A stretch of DNA of 64,000 bases from Byssothecium circinans (GCA_010015675.1 ML976983.1:453433-517432); one strand, 5' to 3'; numbered from the stretch's first letter, positions 43,468 through 56,034 are shown. Notes: a model not told the origin generated them from the sequence alone. A program made the numbers and translations.

Positions 43468-46398
43468 TTAATCGGAAGACGAGCTCCCCGCCGTCCCCGC
43501 TGCTGACTCTACACTCGATGTCCTTTCGAGCTCCTCACCCTCAGCACCCGCACCCAATCTTTCCATCTCCTCGGCGATCTCTTCATACCACCTGCCGTGC
43601 GCTCTACGATCAACCTCGCTAACCTTGGTGAGTTGGTCGCAGATATCACTGACCTGCGTGACAAATTCGGGGAGTCCGGCGGTGGAGAGGCCTTCAGTAG
43701 CTGTGCTGGCAGCCTTGACTCGTTCACCAGAACTACTAGCTGAGACGCGATTGAAGATGTGCGTCTTCAGGCGCTGGAAGAGGACTTTCATGACCGGGTC
43801 GTTGAGCTTCCCTGATTCCGCTTGCGTTAGGAGACGGGTAATGGTAGAGGAGAGCTGTGCGCGCGTGGTCGGCGGCATGGCGTGTGACGACTCGAGAAGA
43901 GATGAGATCTTGGATGGTGTGGCGGGGTCTTTCAAGTAGCCGTCCTTGAGCGTCTCCCACATGCGGTTAGCCTCGTTCTTCCATTGTGAGCGAACATCCC
44001 GCTTGAGTAAGTTCTTGGCCGTGAGAAGAATACCGCCAATGGTAGTGATGCGCAATGCTTCATCGCGGATTCGGCTAATGCGCGCACGGTCAAGCTCAAG
44101 CGTCTCAGGTAGCTCCGAGTCTCTAAGTGGAGGCGTAGCGATCGCAAGATCAACTAGGCCGCGGGCGTAGATCTTCTGAGGTGTAGGACGGTTCATCGGG
44201 GTCGGTTGACTCCAAGGATCGCGGCGATCAGCTTCGGTATGCATGTTGACGGCTGCACTGCGCCACCAACGTTGTGTTCTTTTGAGCGTGATCCTCCCCT
44301 CTTCCAAATCCTGAGCGAACAGGCGCTGTTCGTACCCTGATGCCTCTTTGAGGAGCGTGGGTGCGGCGTTCATCAGTAGGAAGTTGGAGTAATCCAGAGA
44401 AAGGAGGTCTATGGTATGTAAAAGCTTGAAAAGCTTTTCAGTCATCTGCGGTAAAGAGCCCTCTTCCTGCAGCTCATCCGCGAGTGCCTTGACTTCAGCA
44501 TCGCGGAAAGGTGCGCAAAGTTTGGGGAGGATGTTCGCGATGAAGTGAAAGAACTTCTCATAAGAGAACACTCCTTGGCTGCATTGCCGATTGATGAGTT
44601 CTGCATCCAGAGTCTCTGAGATCAGCGTATGCATCGAGTTGCCGGCTTTGAGCAACCGGAGGAGTTTAGACCGAATATTTTCAGCCATAGCCACCGTCCA
44701 CAGTGCACCTTCCCCATTTTCGAAGCCCTTGAGCATAGCGTCGCAGAGTTCGCGGTTTACTGCGTCTCGCAAATTGGCAGTCGGAGCTGCATCAATTCGG
44801 AACTCCTTGTCGATGGACAGCTCGTGCACTAGGACGCGATTGCCGGGCACAACAGTAAAAACCTGTGAAAGAGACTGGGCCTGGTGACCCTCGCTCGGCA
44901 ATCCTGCCGCTTGATCTAGCTGAGACGCAGCCTCTTTCTGTAAGGCCACATCATCTTCCACGATTGGTGATCCCGGCGTAGGCGAATCAATGGCAACACG
45001 AGGACGTGCCACTTCGCCAGCGGGCTTCTTCCTCGGGCGGGACTTTCGACTCTCACGAATGGCCTTCCTGATGAGTGTCAGGGCTCTGTCCGGACCGGCA
45101 AGCTTCTTGATCTTGCTGAGCAAAATGGCCTGGTTATCCCTGATGCCAGTCTTGTATTCGACCGCCACCTCGTTCACAGTGTCGTCCTTGACGGTCTGCC
45201 AAATAGCGTCCAAGCTAACAAAAGAGGCAACCATGGTCTCGATAAGTGTTGACGAGTCGCGTGCTTTCCAGTCGTTAAAAGCAGTTATAAATGCGCCGTG
45301 AGCGAGCGAGACCGTCTCGATCGCAGTCGGAGTGGGGGTGTAGTGGTTAAAGGTCGTGAGCTTGCCCAGGGCAGCCTCGAAAGATATGATGAGTTCTTTT
45401 GCCTTTTGAATCAGGTCCTGCTCGAGGTCGCCATCCCTACTGAGGACATCGGCCGGGTGGCCAAGAATAAGATAGGCAGAGAGGAACGAGCGCACGGCGC
45501 TGCTACGGGCTGCCGTGTCTGCATCTGAAAGCAGCCCGAACAGGGTCATGATCTTGGCCGTCACGGCCAGCACCTTCTCTTCAGCGAGCAGTGCTGTAAC
45601 GTCTTCAAAGTTGGTGTCGTGCACCTTGTCGATGGAGAGGCCAAGTACACCCCACACTAACACCACGTTCTTGCGGGTCCTAGCCCGCCAGGCGGCCTGG
45701 ACGCGCTTCGCTGCGTCTTCAGAGGACAAGGCCCGGCGCGGGGTTATCTTCTTCGCGTCGGCTGGAGGTGAGCTGGCGGTCCTCGGCCTGCGAGCGTTGC
45801 GCTTGTACTCCAGCCTCCTCTTCTCTGCCTCAGCCAGCTTCTCTTCCATCTCCTGGCGGTATCTGCGCTCTTCGGCGGCCTTTCGCTCCTTGTTCTCTTC
45901 TGCTACCTTCTTTGCGCGGCGCACCTCCTCGGCGCATGATGCAGCGACCTGGGCGAGATGTCGTTCGCGCGCCTGTTGGGCGGCCAGCGCGCGCTCTTCA
46001 CTATTCGAGCCACGCGGCGTTGCCTTTGCCAGCGCAGCCCGCAATCGTACCTGCTCAGCGTGGGCAGCGCGGTCTGCTAGACGCGCCTTTCGAGTCTCGA
46101 GTATAGATGCGCGACGCAGGTGCTGGGCAACATGGTGGCTCTGGCAGCTGGTGCGGAACGAGCGGTTCGACGTGTGCGAATGCGTCGACGAGAGGGAGTT
46201 TCGGCGTGACGAGGCCGCTGATGACTTACGCCGGTTGTTCGCAGCGCTGTAGAAGCGAGCAGCAATCCGAGGCGGCGGCGCAAAGACCTGCTCGCTGTTT
46301 TCAGCGTCGTCGGGCAGAAACATGTCGGGCTCCTCGGGTATGTCTTCGTTCGCGGGCAGCGCGAGCTCGAGCTCGGTGTCGGAAAGAGAGGCGGCCAT
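43468..46398 (-). CDS. SOK1: TCP11-family protein (Sok1-like)
   Basis: A single exon of 976 residues from ATG 46398 (MAASLSDTELELALP). The frame stays open a further 116 codons upstream to 46746, but that part is low-complexity and probably leader. Residues 45-100 are Ser/Arg/His-rich. Residues 100-205 form a charged coiled coil. An IQ-like helix (AAKRVQAAWRARTRKN) is at about 229-244. The TCP11 domain fills most of the remainder, for example TNFEDVTALLAEEKVLAV, AHGAFITAFNDWKARDSS and FEKFFHF-like YEKFFHFIANILPKL. Yeast Sok1 acts alongside the cAMP-dependent kinase pathway as a multicopy suppressor. A calmodulin link is possible from the IQ motif but unproven. Confidence 0.9.
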   Translation of the reverse strand: MAASLSDTELELALPANEDIPEEPDMFLPDDAENSEQVFAPPPRIAARFYSAANNRRKSSAASSRRNSLSSTHSHTSNRSFRTSCQSHHVAQHLRRASILETRKARLADRAAHAEQVRLRAALAKATPRGSNSEERALAAQQARERHLAQVAASCAEEVRRAKKVAEENKERKAAEERRYRQEMEEKLAEAEKRRLEYKRNARRPRTASSPPADAKKITPRRALSSEDAAKRVQAAWRARTRKNVVLVWGVLGLSIDKVHDTNFEDVTALLAEEKVLAVTAKIMTLFGLLSDADTAARSSAVRSFLSAYLILGHPADVLSRDGDLEQDLIQKAKELIISFEAALGKLTTFNHYTPTPTAIETVSLAHGAFITAFNDWKARDSSTLIETMVASFVSLDAIWQTVKDDTVNEVAVEYKTGIRDNQAILLSKIKKLAGPDRALTLIRKAIRESRKSRPRKKPAGEVARPRVAIDSPTPGSPIVEDDVALQKEAASQLDQAAGLPSEGHQAQSLSQVFTVVPGNRVLVHELSIDKEFRIDAAPTANLRDAVNRELCDAMLKGFENGEGALWTVAMAENIRSKLLRLLKAGNSMHTLISETLDAELINRQCSQGVFSYEKFFHFIANILPKLCAPFRDAEVKALADELQEEGSLPQMTEKLFKLLHTIDLLSLDYSNFLLMNAAPTLLKEASGYEQRLFAQDLEEGRITLKRTQRWWRSAAVNMHTEADRRDPWSQPTPMNRPTPQKIYARGLVDLAIATPPLRDSELPETLELDRARISRIRDEALRITTIGGILLTAKNLLKRDVRSQWKNEANRMWETLKDGYLKDPATPSKISSLLESSHAMPPTTRAQLSSTITRLLTQAESGKLNDPVMKVLFQRLKTHIFNRVSASSSGERVKAASTATEGLSTAGLPEFVTQVSDICDQLTKVSEVDRRAHGRWYEEIAEEMERLGAGAEGEELERTSSVESAAGTAGSSSSD

Positions 46399-48550
46399 TA
46401 TAAAGCTCTGCGGGCCTTTGCGGTGAATCGAGGGTCGCGCGAGTGTGTCGGGGGTGTCTGAGGGCGGCCGTGTTTGTGTTGAAACAAAGCACGAGCTTCG
46501 AGATGACGATGCCGCAAGCGGGTGGGACGTGAGACAAAAGACCCCCCCGGATAAGTAATACACAGAAGCGAAGGGTAGACAGAAGACGACGGTCGTGTCT
46601 TCATCTGCAAGAAGGGAGAAAGATGGACGTGGAGTAGTAGCTGGAGAGGCGGGTGTGGAGGCTGGGGGAGGGGCCCGACGCTTCGCTCGCTCTTCCGCGA
46701 TTGAGGATTGATGACATCGGCCACTAAAGAAGATTAAGAATCCCATCGAACGTGGGAGATCAGCGCCGCTCCATTTACCCGTCAGCCCTATGCATAGAAT
46801 CTAGAATATCACCTCAGCGGCACCGCCTTTTCACCTCTGCTTCTCAAACATTTTTCCAATTAATCCGTCTCGCAGTAAACACTAGGAAACAATGCGCCTT
46901 CTCCCGGAAGGTGCGGCATCCGAGTAAGCCTATTAAGCTTGTGACGACGACGCCGCCGCAGCTTCTTCCATGAGTCTACAAACAGCGGACATGATATACA
47001 GGTCGTTCGTATATATCAAGAGAGACGGCTGGCATATCGTCGTCGTCGAAGTCCTTGGGCCTTTACAGCAAACCAGACTCGAGACGTTGAGCATCCAAAC
47101 CCTTGCTATCAACCTCAGCTCACAAAGACAATCACGTACTCAAGTAATAGTAGAAGCAGACCCTAGTAGTCTAACAAGTCACCGAAATTGACGACGAATG
47201 CAAAAGACAAGTTGGGAGAAAGATGTGGGGGAAAGAAAAGACGGAAACTCCTACTACGCATTAACCCAGCCCACTGTCAAAGGTATCCCATCCCTTCAAG
47301 TCATCGCATCACGGCATGAAATACATAAGTCATGTATCAAAACAATACATGTATCAATACACATCCCCAGCTCCTATTCTTTACCTCATCACGCCATCTT
47401 CTTCCTCGACTTCCTCCGTCTCCCCATCCCTTCCCACATACGCATGCACACACTGCCTCAACCCAACATCCCATCCCTACCTTCCAGACCCCCCTCCTTC
47501 ATCCCCACTCTCCAAACTCATCCACTCACAACCAAACGCCCCCTCACTCGAAACATCCACCAATGCAGCCTCTTCTATTCCCATCCCTCGCACCCCCACA
47601 CCTCGCATCTCAACATCCGATATCGATAAAACTCCCCAGGAACACCCACAGCTCGTGCCCTGCCACATACCTATCAAACGCCTGACATCTGCCAGCCGTC
47701 AAACCTAGCACTGTATACCATCCTGCCCCCGACGACGGTCCGGTACGATCGGCACTGCAACTCAATCTGCGATGGTTTTCTAGCCACTTCCTTTCCCGCA
47801 TGACATTCAATGTTGTCCACTTCCCCGAGGCCCTATCCCTGTGCTCGTCAGTCATCTGTCACGGCGAACGTATACGGGCATGATGGGAAAGAAGAGATAT
47901 AAGCGACGTTTCAGCCACGCTACACAACAGCCATCTATCCCTCGCCTACACTCGCACCTCTTGCCAACCCTTTCGCCCGGCTACAGGTCGTGTGCTTTCT
48001 GGCTTATTATTTCATGTTACCGCAGATGGGGATCTGAGACACATGTGAGATGGTTATTCCACCACTGGGAGCTAGAGCTTTTGGGGCTATTTGAGACGAG
48101 GGAGGAGTGGAGTGACTGCGCTTGGATATGCTGTGTGAATCTCGGTTGATGAAGAGCTTGGGATGAGGAATGGTAGTTGGAGGGGAAAAAGAGGCTTTTC
48201 GGGAGAATGTTGACGCGCGTTCGATTAAGTGCAGCAGGCGTTGGCGAAGCCGGGAAAGAGTGAAGAGTGGCTTGATGGAACCCGGGTTTGAAAGTCCGCC
48301 AAAGCGTCTGTAGACGTACGATGACGAAAGTCCGGTAAGAGAAGGGATCTTAGTGTGAGAACACGGTGACGTCCGCAGCAAGAACCGGAGTATTTCATGC
48401 ATAGATTTCCATCGTCTAACAGCAAAGTGCCATGCCATCATGATCGGTCAAAACCCAAACCCAAAGCTCGAAAATAGACACTCCCCACATTGTTGCACAG
48501 TGTCACAAATTCACGAGGTTGACAGCGCCGATCTGAATGAACTGAGACCT

Positions 48551-48572
48551 ACATACACATACACATACACAT
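48551..48572. repeat. ACACAT microsatellite
   Basis: Three and a half tandem units of ACACAT-type repeat. Confidence 0.8.
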
Positions 48573-49940
48573 CGACACGCACATGCGCAGACTGCGCGTT
48601 GGTTTGAAGTCGATGTCGACGTGTTTGCATCTGCACCACACAATCCATCTACTGCGCCGCACACACGACTTCATCCCCAACCTAATGATTCCGCACGATC
48701 GCCACACAACCTCCCCCATCCGTCTTCATGCATACATACACACGCATATACGCATCTCACTCCCAACCGAACCTTCCATCTATCCCCCCATCTCATGATC
48801 TCAAATTCTCCATCATTCTCCACAATCCCTCCGCCCCGTTCGGTACCACCTGTGGCTTTTTTTTTGCCTGACATTCACCCTGCCACTCTTTCAGTTACAC
48901 AAACCCACATTTTGCAAATCCAGCCCAGTCTGTCGAAATGCCCTCCAGCCACCGCCCACACAGCCTCCACACGGCCTTTGCTCCTTGACTCCCAGAGCGA
49001 TGCGAAATAAAGCAACGTAAAGTGCAAAACGCCTCATTACTCACCTGGTCGGTTCTCGGTCAAAATGAGACATGATGGGCGTACGACGTCGTATGTCTCG
49101 CTATTTGTCCTGCATCTTCTCACCGCGGAAGGGGAGGGGGAAGGAGAAAGGGAAAGGATGAAGCGAGATGGCGCTGCTGTGCACATCATGCGTGCACAAG
49201 TCCATGACATTTGAGAAAGTTTATTCCAAGGCTCTTTCTGTGATAAGTGGCTTTCGTGCATGTGTCTAGAGAGCAATATGGTCGGTGTTTGATGTGGAAG
49301 TGGAAGGGGTGGGGAAGTTGGATTGCAAACGAATATGATATCGGCTAGATCTCGAGATTACTGATTACTGCCATTCGTTCGTCAATGAGAGAAAGAGGAG
49401 GGGGAGGAGGAAGAGACAAGGGAAAACGTTAAATAGGCATTCGATCTAGATGAAAAGTCCATGGTCATCACCGCCCGAACCGAAGCCAACTACATCCATC
49501 CATCCATTCAAACAAACAACCACGCCTTACGGAAAACAAGAGAAAAAGTAATTCCCAAGGTAAAGGCAGGCAAGGTCGATGTCTCTACCACGCCTATGCC
49601 TCATGACCCACCATATGACTGATGAGTACCATAACGCTACGCCACGATAATTCTCGAGCGTCATCGATACAGGGCAGGTGATAAAGTGACAAGCCCAACG
49701 CCAGCGCCTCAACAAGATCTTTTTCGTTAGGTACGGTAGTGGCAGTGGTATTGGTAGTTGAGGGGTGCAGCACGAACTAGACTTACCTACCTAGCTAGCC
49801 ACTTGGGCAGCAACATGCAGAGTCCAGACCAGCACCGATCTACGTTGAATATCGAAATCCGCACTCACGGAACAAGTCAAGGAGACCAAGCGAACATGAA
49901 CTAGCAGTTACGATAGGGGATTAAGGTTCTGTACATTGAT

Positions 49941-49960
49941 TGCATTGCATTGCATTGCAT
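49941..49960. repeat. TGCAT pentanucleotide repeat
   Basis: Four perfect units of TGCAT. Confidence 0.85.
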
Positions 49961-50845
49961 TGACTTTTGTCGGCTTGCGCCGTTTCTGCTCTACTAGTCA
50001 CCGTTCAATGGGTCTGCGTCTGGTCTATGTAGTAATACATTGGATTTTGGGTCACCTTTCTCTTCGTGATCGAGAGAAGAGAGGTTGTGTCTTTTCACTA
50101 TGCGTGACCCAGGCTGCGCTTGCTGCACATCTCCAACCCCCGTGCCCTCCTCCCAGACTGGACGTGGATAGGACGGGATGGGTGGAAGGAGATAATTGGT
50201 ATAGCCGCCGAAAAATGTGTCCCCTTCCTTCCTTCCTTTTCTTGGGTTTCCTTCCTTGCGAAGTACGAGTTCGCAGAATCGACAAAGGAGATTTAGAACT
50301 TAAACATCAGACAACACGTCGTAAGTAGGGCGATAAAACAAAGGAAACAGAGGAAAGGAAACCATGGCTGAAGAGCCGTGCTCACGACGCTGCTGCAAAA
50401 AATATGCAACCCCACAGATTTTTCCCCACACCAACGCCGTGGAACCCCCTCCCACCGATCATGTTGCCCACAACCCCCGCGAGAGGAATTTCGCTCCGCT
50501 CTGGAACAGAAACAGAACCATAGTGCCTCTACAAATCCGTTGACAAGAGATAAGAAAAAGAATCAATCAACAAAGGGAATTCGTGATAAGGAGCGTGTGC
50601 AATGCGCGTTCAATTCGTGGCTCGAATGAAAACGCGGGAATACATGTCATACAGGTCGTACCTCGTGATGGCTGTCTCGTCGTTCCATCCATAGATGGAG
50701 CGGATACAGGAGGGGGGTATTGTTACAAACAAGAATTGGTGGATACAGGAAGGAAAACGCACAAGTGCGCGCTTAATCGCACAAATTATTGACAGGGAAA
50801 AGTATCGGTTTTGGTGTCATGGGCGATAGCGCGGATATAGCATCA

Positions 50846-52453
50846 TCATGAGTAGGCCCCGCGCACACCCGTTGTCGTTGCCGTCGACGCCGACGAGGAC
50901 GAGCGGTTGAGGAACGAACCAGGGAACTTGAGGTCGGCGAGAAATTTGAAGAAAGCGCGTTTGCGTGGCGTAAGGGGATGAATGATCTTAGGTGCTGCTT
51001 GAACCATGGGACCGACAATGTCCTCATCCCCGAGCTGGGGGAACTTGCCCTCGCTCTTTGGGTCGCTCAAGGTCGGCCACACGGTGGACACAGGTACAGG
51101 TTCCACGGGCGAACTCGGTTCGGAAGGCTCAGAGGGCACGAGGAATTTGGCTAGATGGTGGTTCTGTCTCCATTCTGCGTCGATCTCCGCCCACTTTTGC
51201 TCACAGAGCAGGTAGATTTTCGACGTCGGGCCGTAGTGCTCGGCCATCCGTACTTGGTGCTTGGTGAAGTTGCCGCGCGCTTGCTGCCAATCGGAAAACA
51301 GCTCGTCGCGCGTCGTCGCAGTGCAAACTTCGGGCATGTAGGGTTCCGGGTGGATAGTAAAATTGTCGTGGCCTAGCGTTAGGGCCCATTTGTCGCTGGG
51401 ATCCGCAAGCATAATTGGTGGTATGTCGGTCGAAGCCACCAAAGGGCTGGCTCGCTTGAAGGATGCGATGGAGGCTTTGGTTGACAATGGCGGAGTTGTG
51501 TACGCGCGCGCTGGAGGTGAGCCAACGGGTGTCGTTGCCAGTGACGACGACATGGGGTCGGCAACGGCGACGGTGGGCGACTGCAACGGCGACTCAGTGG
51601 GAACATCGCCATGACGGGAGTTGGACAGCATTGGCGGCAGCAAGGGCGTGGTCGCAAAACGCTCAGATTCAATCTCAGCGGTGTCGATGTCATGTGCATT
51701 GGCCTTAGTGATGTCGATGGGTAGCGAGACAATGGAGTCATTGAGTTTCTCTCTGCTGCTGCGTGCTGTGATGGGCAACGATGCAGGGAACTTCTCCGTA
51801 ATGTCGTAGCCTTGGATCTGGTGAATAGAGCTGGTGATGGACGACGACCGGGTGGACGGCTGTCGGGAGGGAGTGGTGCTGCGCGACGATCTGCCGAACG
51901 TCGATGCCCTCTTGCGGTCGCGCACTTTGCGCGACAGCGAGGGAAAGCCGCGCTCCAACCTGTGCGAGACGCCATGCTCGACTGACCGCCTCCTCTTTGA
52001 CACGACGCCATAGTCAGAAAACTCGTAGGCCTGCGCGATCGAAGGGTCTTCGGACGCGTTGAATTCGGCTATAGGCAAGGTTAATATGCGCTCACGGCTT
52101 GGAACTATATGTTGAGACGTACCTGAACTGCGACACGGGCTGATACTGACGTAGTCGTCCTCTTGCTCGACATCCTCGGTGAGTTTGGGCAGCTTGCCAG
52201 AAGAATTGGGCCCCTCGATTGGGTCGTGGGTTGGAGGACTTGACGACAGCGAAGAGGTTGAGCTGGGGAACCTGAGGTGGCCGCGGTAGAAGCTGGGCGT
52301 GGGAGGTGTCGAGCATTCAGAGGCCGAGTAAAAACCAGAATCGGTATTCGAGTAAACAGACGAGGCAGGATCGGCGGACATGTCGAGCGAGCTTTTTGAG
52401 GACTTGCGCTGGGCAACAAGTTTGGGGAGCATCAGAGGTTTCATTTCGCGCAT
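50846..52453 (-). CDS. conserved serine/proline-rich fungal protein, unknown function
   Basis: Exons 52453-52123 and 52068-50846 encode 517 residues. The 54-nt intron (GTACGT, branch ATTAACC, CTATAG) is a multiple of three without a stop, so retention would add 18 residues. The first 330 residues are low-complexity Ser/Thr/Pro/Arg, probably disordered and phosphorylated. A conserved block begins near DKWALTLGHDNFTIHPEPYM and continues with DELFSDWQQARGNFTKHQVR and KIYLLCEQKWAEIDAEWR. It ends in a basic stretch (LTPRKRAFFKFLADLKFP). I recall this block as widespread in filamentous ascomycetes but know no function. No catalytic motif is visible. Confidence 0.82.
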   Translation of the reverse strand: MREMKPLMLPKLVAQRKSSKSSLDMSADPASSVYSNTDSGFYSASECSTPPTPSFYRGHLRFPSSTSSLSSSPPTHDPIEGPNSSGKLPKLTEDVEQEDDYVSISPCRSSGTSQHIVPSRERILTLPIAEFNASEDPSIAQAYEFSDYGVVSKRRRSVEHGVSHRLERGFPSLSRKVRDRKRASTFGRSSRSTTPSRQPSTRSSSITSSIHQIQGYDITEKFPASLPITARSSREKLNDSIVSLPIDITKANAHDIDTAEIESERFATTPLLPPMLSNSRHGDVPTESPLQSPTVAVADPMSSSLATTPVGSPPARAYTTPPLSTKASIASFKRASPLVASTDIPPIMLADPSDKWALTLGHDNFTIHPEPYMPEVCTATTRDELFSDWQQARGNFTKHQVRMAEHYGPTSKIYLLCEQKWAEIDAEWRQNHHLAKFLVPSEPSEPSSPVEPVPVSTVWPTLSDPKSEGKFPQLGDEDIVGPMVQAAPKIIHPLTPRKRAFFKFLADLKFPGSFLNRSSSSASTATTTGVRGAYS

Positions 52454-55400
52454 AGTTGTGGTGAAGTTTGCAGACGCGGCGAATGTGCTACCCCATCAAT
52501 GCTTAAGAAGACGAGTGGGCGAGCGCAGAGGGAGAGCAGGGCTTGAAGGCGTGTCACGGTATGAGCAAGTCCACGTTGGCTGTCTGTCTGCGCGTAAAAG
52601 TCAGGCGTCGGCAGTGTCCCGATTAGGGAGGGCACGTGAGGCGTGCGGTGGAGTGGCCGGTCTGGTGGTGGAGGCGGTGGATTGGGTGGACTGGACGAAA
52701 CTGGAGTTGCGGTCCAAGCGAAAGACAGTCGAAGAGAATGCAGAAGTCGGACTGGACGATCTGGACGAGTGTGGGCACTGGGCAATGAGCGACGGCAGCG
52801 TGGACAAGACAAGAGAGCGAGTGCTGGCTGGCTTTGGATTCTTTCGGGGAGCGCACGGTTATGTGTTGGCTACCGACGTCTGCGTCCGCCTCTGCAGCAG
52901 ACAGGGCTACCTCTGATAGCTTGGCAATTCACCTCCCGAGTGCCCGTCCCCAGCGCGCACGACGCCAGAACTCGACTTTTTCGCGCTAGCCGCATTCGAC
53001 TCAGCCTGGCCTGGGCTCGCCGACGGGCTCTCTTCCCCGTAAGCGTTTCAAGGCAGCGACTCATTCGGCACTGACTTAAGCGGCCCGCTGTGCGACGACT
53101 TGAACCACAACCTTTGCGCCGCCGTCTGAGCAGAATTCGCAGCAAGGTTCTGTACAAATTGCACTGCTGCTCAACTACCCTTACACTACTGTGCAGCAGG
53201 CTCGCGGACCGTTTTACTACGCTGCGGCACGGGAGCCAAGTGAGACGAGCAGCTCTTATTGCGCCTCTTGCATAGGTGGTGCATATACTGCTTTCTTCTA
53301 ATGGGTGCTCCACTGCTCACTGGTCCACGGGCGGCATTGAAAAGAACAGGCTGCGTAAGCCATGCAGGAACAGCAGAATCTGCAGGCCCATCGTGGGCCG
53401 GTATTGATACGCGGCGCGCAGCCCGATTTGGAGCTGCGATAGTAATACCGCCGTGAAGGATGATGGATGATGCCCTAGCATACTGATTGTACCGCACCGA
53501 CGACTCCGTGCTGAGAAGAGTGGGACAAGCAGCGAGCACAGTTTGGCCGCGATGTCATGTCTACCGCTGCTTGATACTCCCCTGCAACACTACTGCCACC
53601 CTGCCACGATATTGGCTGCGGCAGAACGGAGCCAGCCATAAATCGGTCAACACAAACAAAAACGAACAGCCGTTTCAAAACAAAACAACATTTACACACG
53701 CTTTTTCAAACTTCCAGCGCCGCCAGTGGCTAGTCGACATCGACGTTAGTGTCGCGTCGCAGGTCACAGAAAAGAAATGGCTGGCAGAACGTTTGGCGGA
53801 TGCGCACTTTCCAGCCGGCCGTCCAATCAGCGACGAGACGGATTAAAGCGCAGGTCAGGCCAAGCTGATTGGCTGATGCACTTCACTCACGCAGGCCTTG
53901 CTGTCAACACTCAGCCTGTCCAGCCCTGCCCCGCGACTTCCCCCTCCCTGTTGTGGTGCAGCTCGCGGCTTCCTCAATCAAAAAACCTTCACCATGCGAA
54001 ATCGTTCCGGTCATCCCATGAATCATCGCTCCTTCCCTAAAATCGTCCGCCTATCGCTCCTTCTTCCGACAGACCCCGCTGCTCGGATTGGATCGCCATG
54101 CCGCCGCTCGTTTCGTATCCCAGCCGCCCGTTAGCGAGCCCAAAGCCAAATTTCTACCTGCCGGGAACAGGGGTTGAAAGGCCATGGATACAGGAGCTGG
54201 ATAGATACCCAAGGAGAAAGAAAGTCGCGTTCTGGAACCCACGACTTCTCAAATCAACCCACCATGACGACAGCCTGCTGTTGGGTCCTCCGTGCCGTTT
54301 TTGAGCTCCCTGTCCGCCTGTCCGCCTGTCCGCCTTGGACGTGACGGTTCGGCACAGCTCTGCGTTTTTTTTCGCCGTCGTCGCCGCCGCCGTTTGCTAC
54401 CCACACCGTGCACGCTATCGCAGACTTGGGTGCTGCCAACACGCACCATGCATAAGCACTTTCAAAAAAGAGAAACCAACAGCAATTGCGTACGTAGCGA
54501 AACAATAATCAGCAGCCTTGACCGCTCGTTATTCGTTTCCAAACTCCCATTCCGGGTGCGGAGAGCTGCACGTCCATGTCAGGTACCGCGGTCCGCACCG
54601 CTCTGCTGCTCGTTTTGGGGAAGACACCACGTTGTGCCTCTTCTGTGGGCAGCCTTTCTTTCGGTGAGCCGGGTTGAGGCCATCCATCCATCCACTGGAC
54701 CACTGTCTGTCTGTCTGTCTGACGTCCACTCATCAGCAGCAATTCCACCCCAATCGCGTAAAATGCGAACAACGTGGTCTTCACCCACGGGTCTCGCTTC
54801 CAAGATCCTTCATCCATCCTATACCGCTTTATCCAGACAACGGCAGTGGTCACTCGCTCGCCATACATCCTATTTTCTGCAGGGCCAGTGCAAACCCCCC
54901 CCCCCCCCCCCCCCCAAAAAAAATAAAATAAAAATAAAAAAAATATCATCCATACGCAACTAAATCATGGCTCAGCCACTCAGCACGTGGAAATTACTTT
55001 CCTCTCCACTGTGTAATTGCTAAAGGCGAACTTCGGCATCACTAATCTAATCCGTCGCTTTTTCTCTCTAGCAAGTAGACTAAGCAACGTTTCGGTCCCA
55101 GAGTTTGTTCTTCGCCCTCAGCCCCTCGTCATGGCCCTGCGTGCGGTCTGTCCGCCACCACTGCTACTGCTCCCCGAGAAAACGTGGTTTGAACTTTCGA
55201 AGCCACGAGCCGGATTTCTCGATTAGGTAGCTTGCTCCCATCGTCGCGTTGCGTCGCGTGGATCTCTCGGAGCCTCGGGTTTTCTTCACGTGTGGTCTAT
55301 ACATGTGAACCACGTTTCGTAGGACGCCCATGTGAGCGCCCTGCGTAAAGGCGACATCTCTCCGTACAGCGGGTAGGAAGAAGTAAGGGTGAGAGTAAGA

Positions 55401-56034
55401 ATTACGCTGAGATGCATGCAAATGTAAATCAGCCTGATCAGCCTGAACGCTCATCATTGGTGTGCATATTCCTAGGCCTCGCTGCAAGGTACACTTTTAT
55501 CTATAACGTTATCTTAATTTTACCATGACCACATCGATGATGCTGCGCTTACTACAGCGGGAAATGCCGACCTACACAACACAGACAGAGTAGGGAAGGG
55601 AAATTCCCTCTACACACAGCACACGCGACATTTCATTTCAATTCAATCCACATATAGTAACTGAAAGCAATGGATCGCCATCGCGATTCATACATAGTAA
55701 ACCTACAAATCGCGTGAGTGGAGAACTCCGCGATTCCTGCCCTACCAGTCAGTGCCTGCTCCTCGGGACGACGGAAGACGGAGGACCGCTATCCTCACCT
55801 CGCCTCGCCTCACTACCTCACGAAATGAATTTTCCCATCCACTTCCATCCAGGGTCTTCCCCGTCGCCTCTCCCCCAACTAGTACACAACGAACCCTTCT
55901 CCGCGCCTGTCCCTTTCCCATGTTATTACGCAGAACAAGACGCAATCGCCGTTCATGCATTGCCCAGCGACCGGATGCGCCCGGGTGTGAAAACTAGAAA
56001 GTACAAGCGCGAAAAGAGTCGGAGGGACTAATTC
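52454..56034. other. 3.6-kb spacer with simple repeats
   Basis: Upstream region of the Ser-rich gene and 3' flank of the kinase-phosphatase gene. Longer frames at 52380-52916 and 54292-54963 carry no motif and overlap low-complexity DNA. A TGTC microsatellite lies at about 54704-54722. No gene is supported. Confidence 0.45.
54895..54944. repeat. poly-C run followed by A-rich tract
   Basis: Twenty-one consecutive C (54895-54915) run directly into an A-rich stretch with occasional T. Homopolymers of this length are often unstable or miscounted. Confidence 0.85.

Larger units (their letters stand above)
46399..50845. other. 4.4-kb spacer, pyrimidine-rich, with microsatellites
   Basis: It holds the promoter and leader of the TCP11 gene and the 3' flank of the next gene. 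Many C/T-rich frames, for example 47198-47708 and 48583-49010, are compositional artefacts. No gene is recognised. Confidence 0.45.

Noticed and set aside
47198..47708. Overlapping Pro/Ser/His-rich frames of 117-143 codons
   Set aside because: Three overlapping frames are open at once because the DNA is C/T-rich. This is a composition artefact.
54292..54963. A 223-codon frame
   Set aside because: It runs through homopolymers and microsatellites and contains no recognisable domain.
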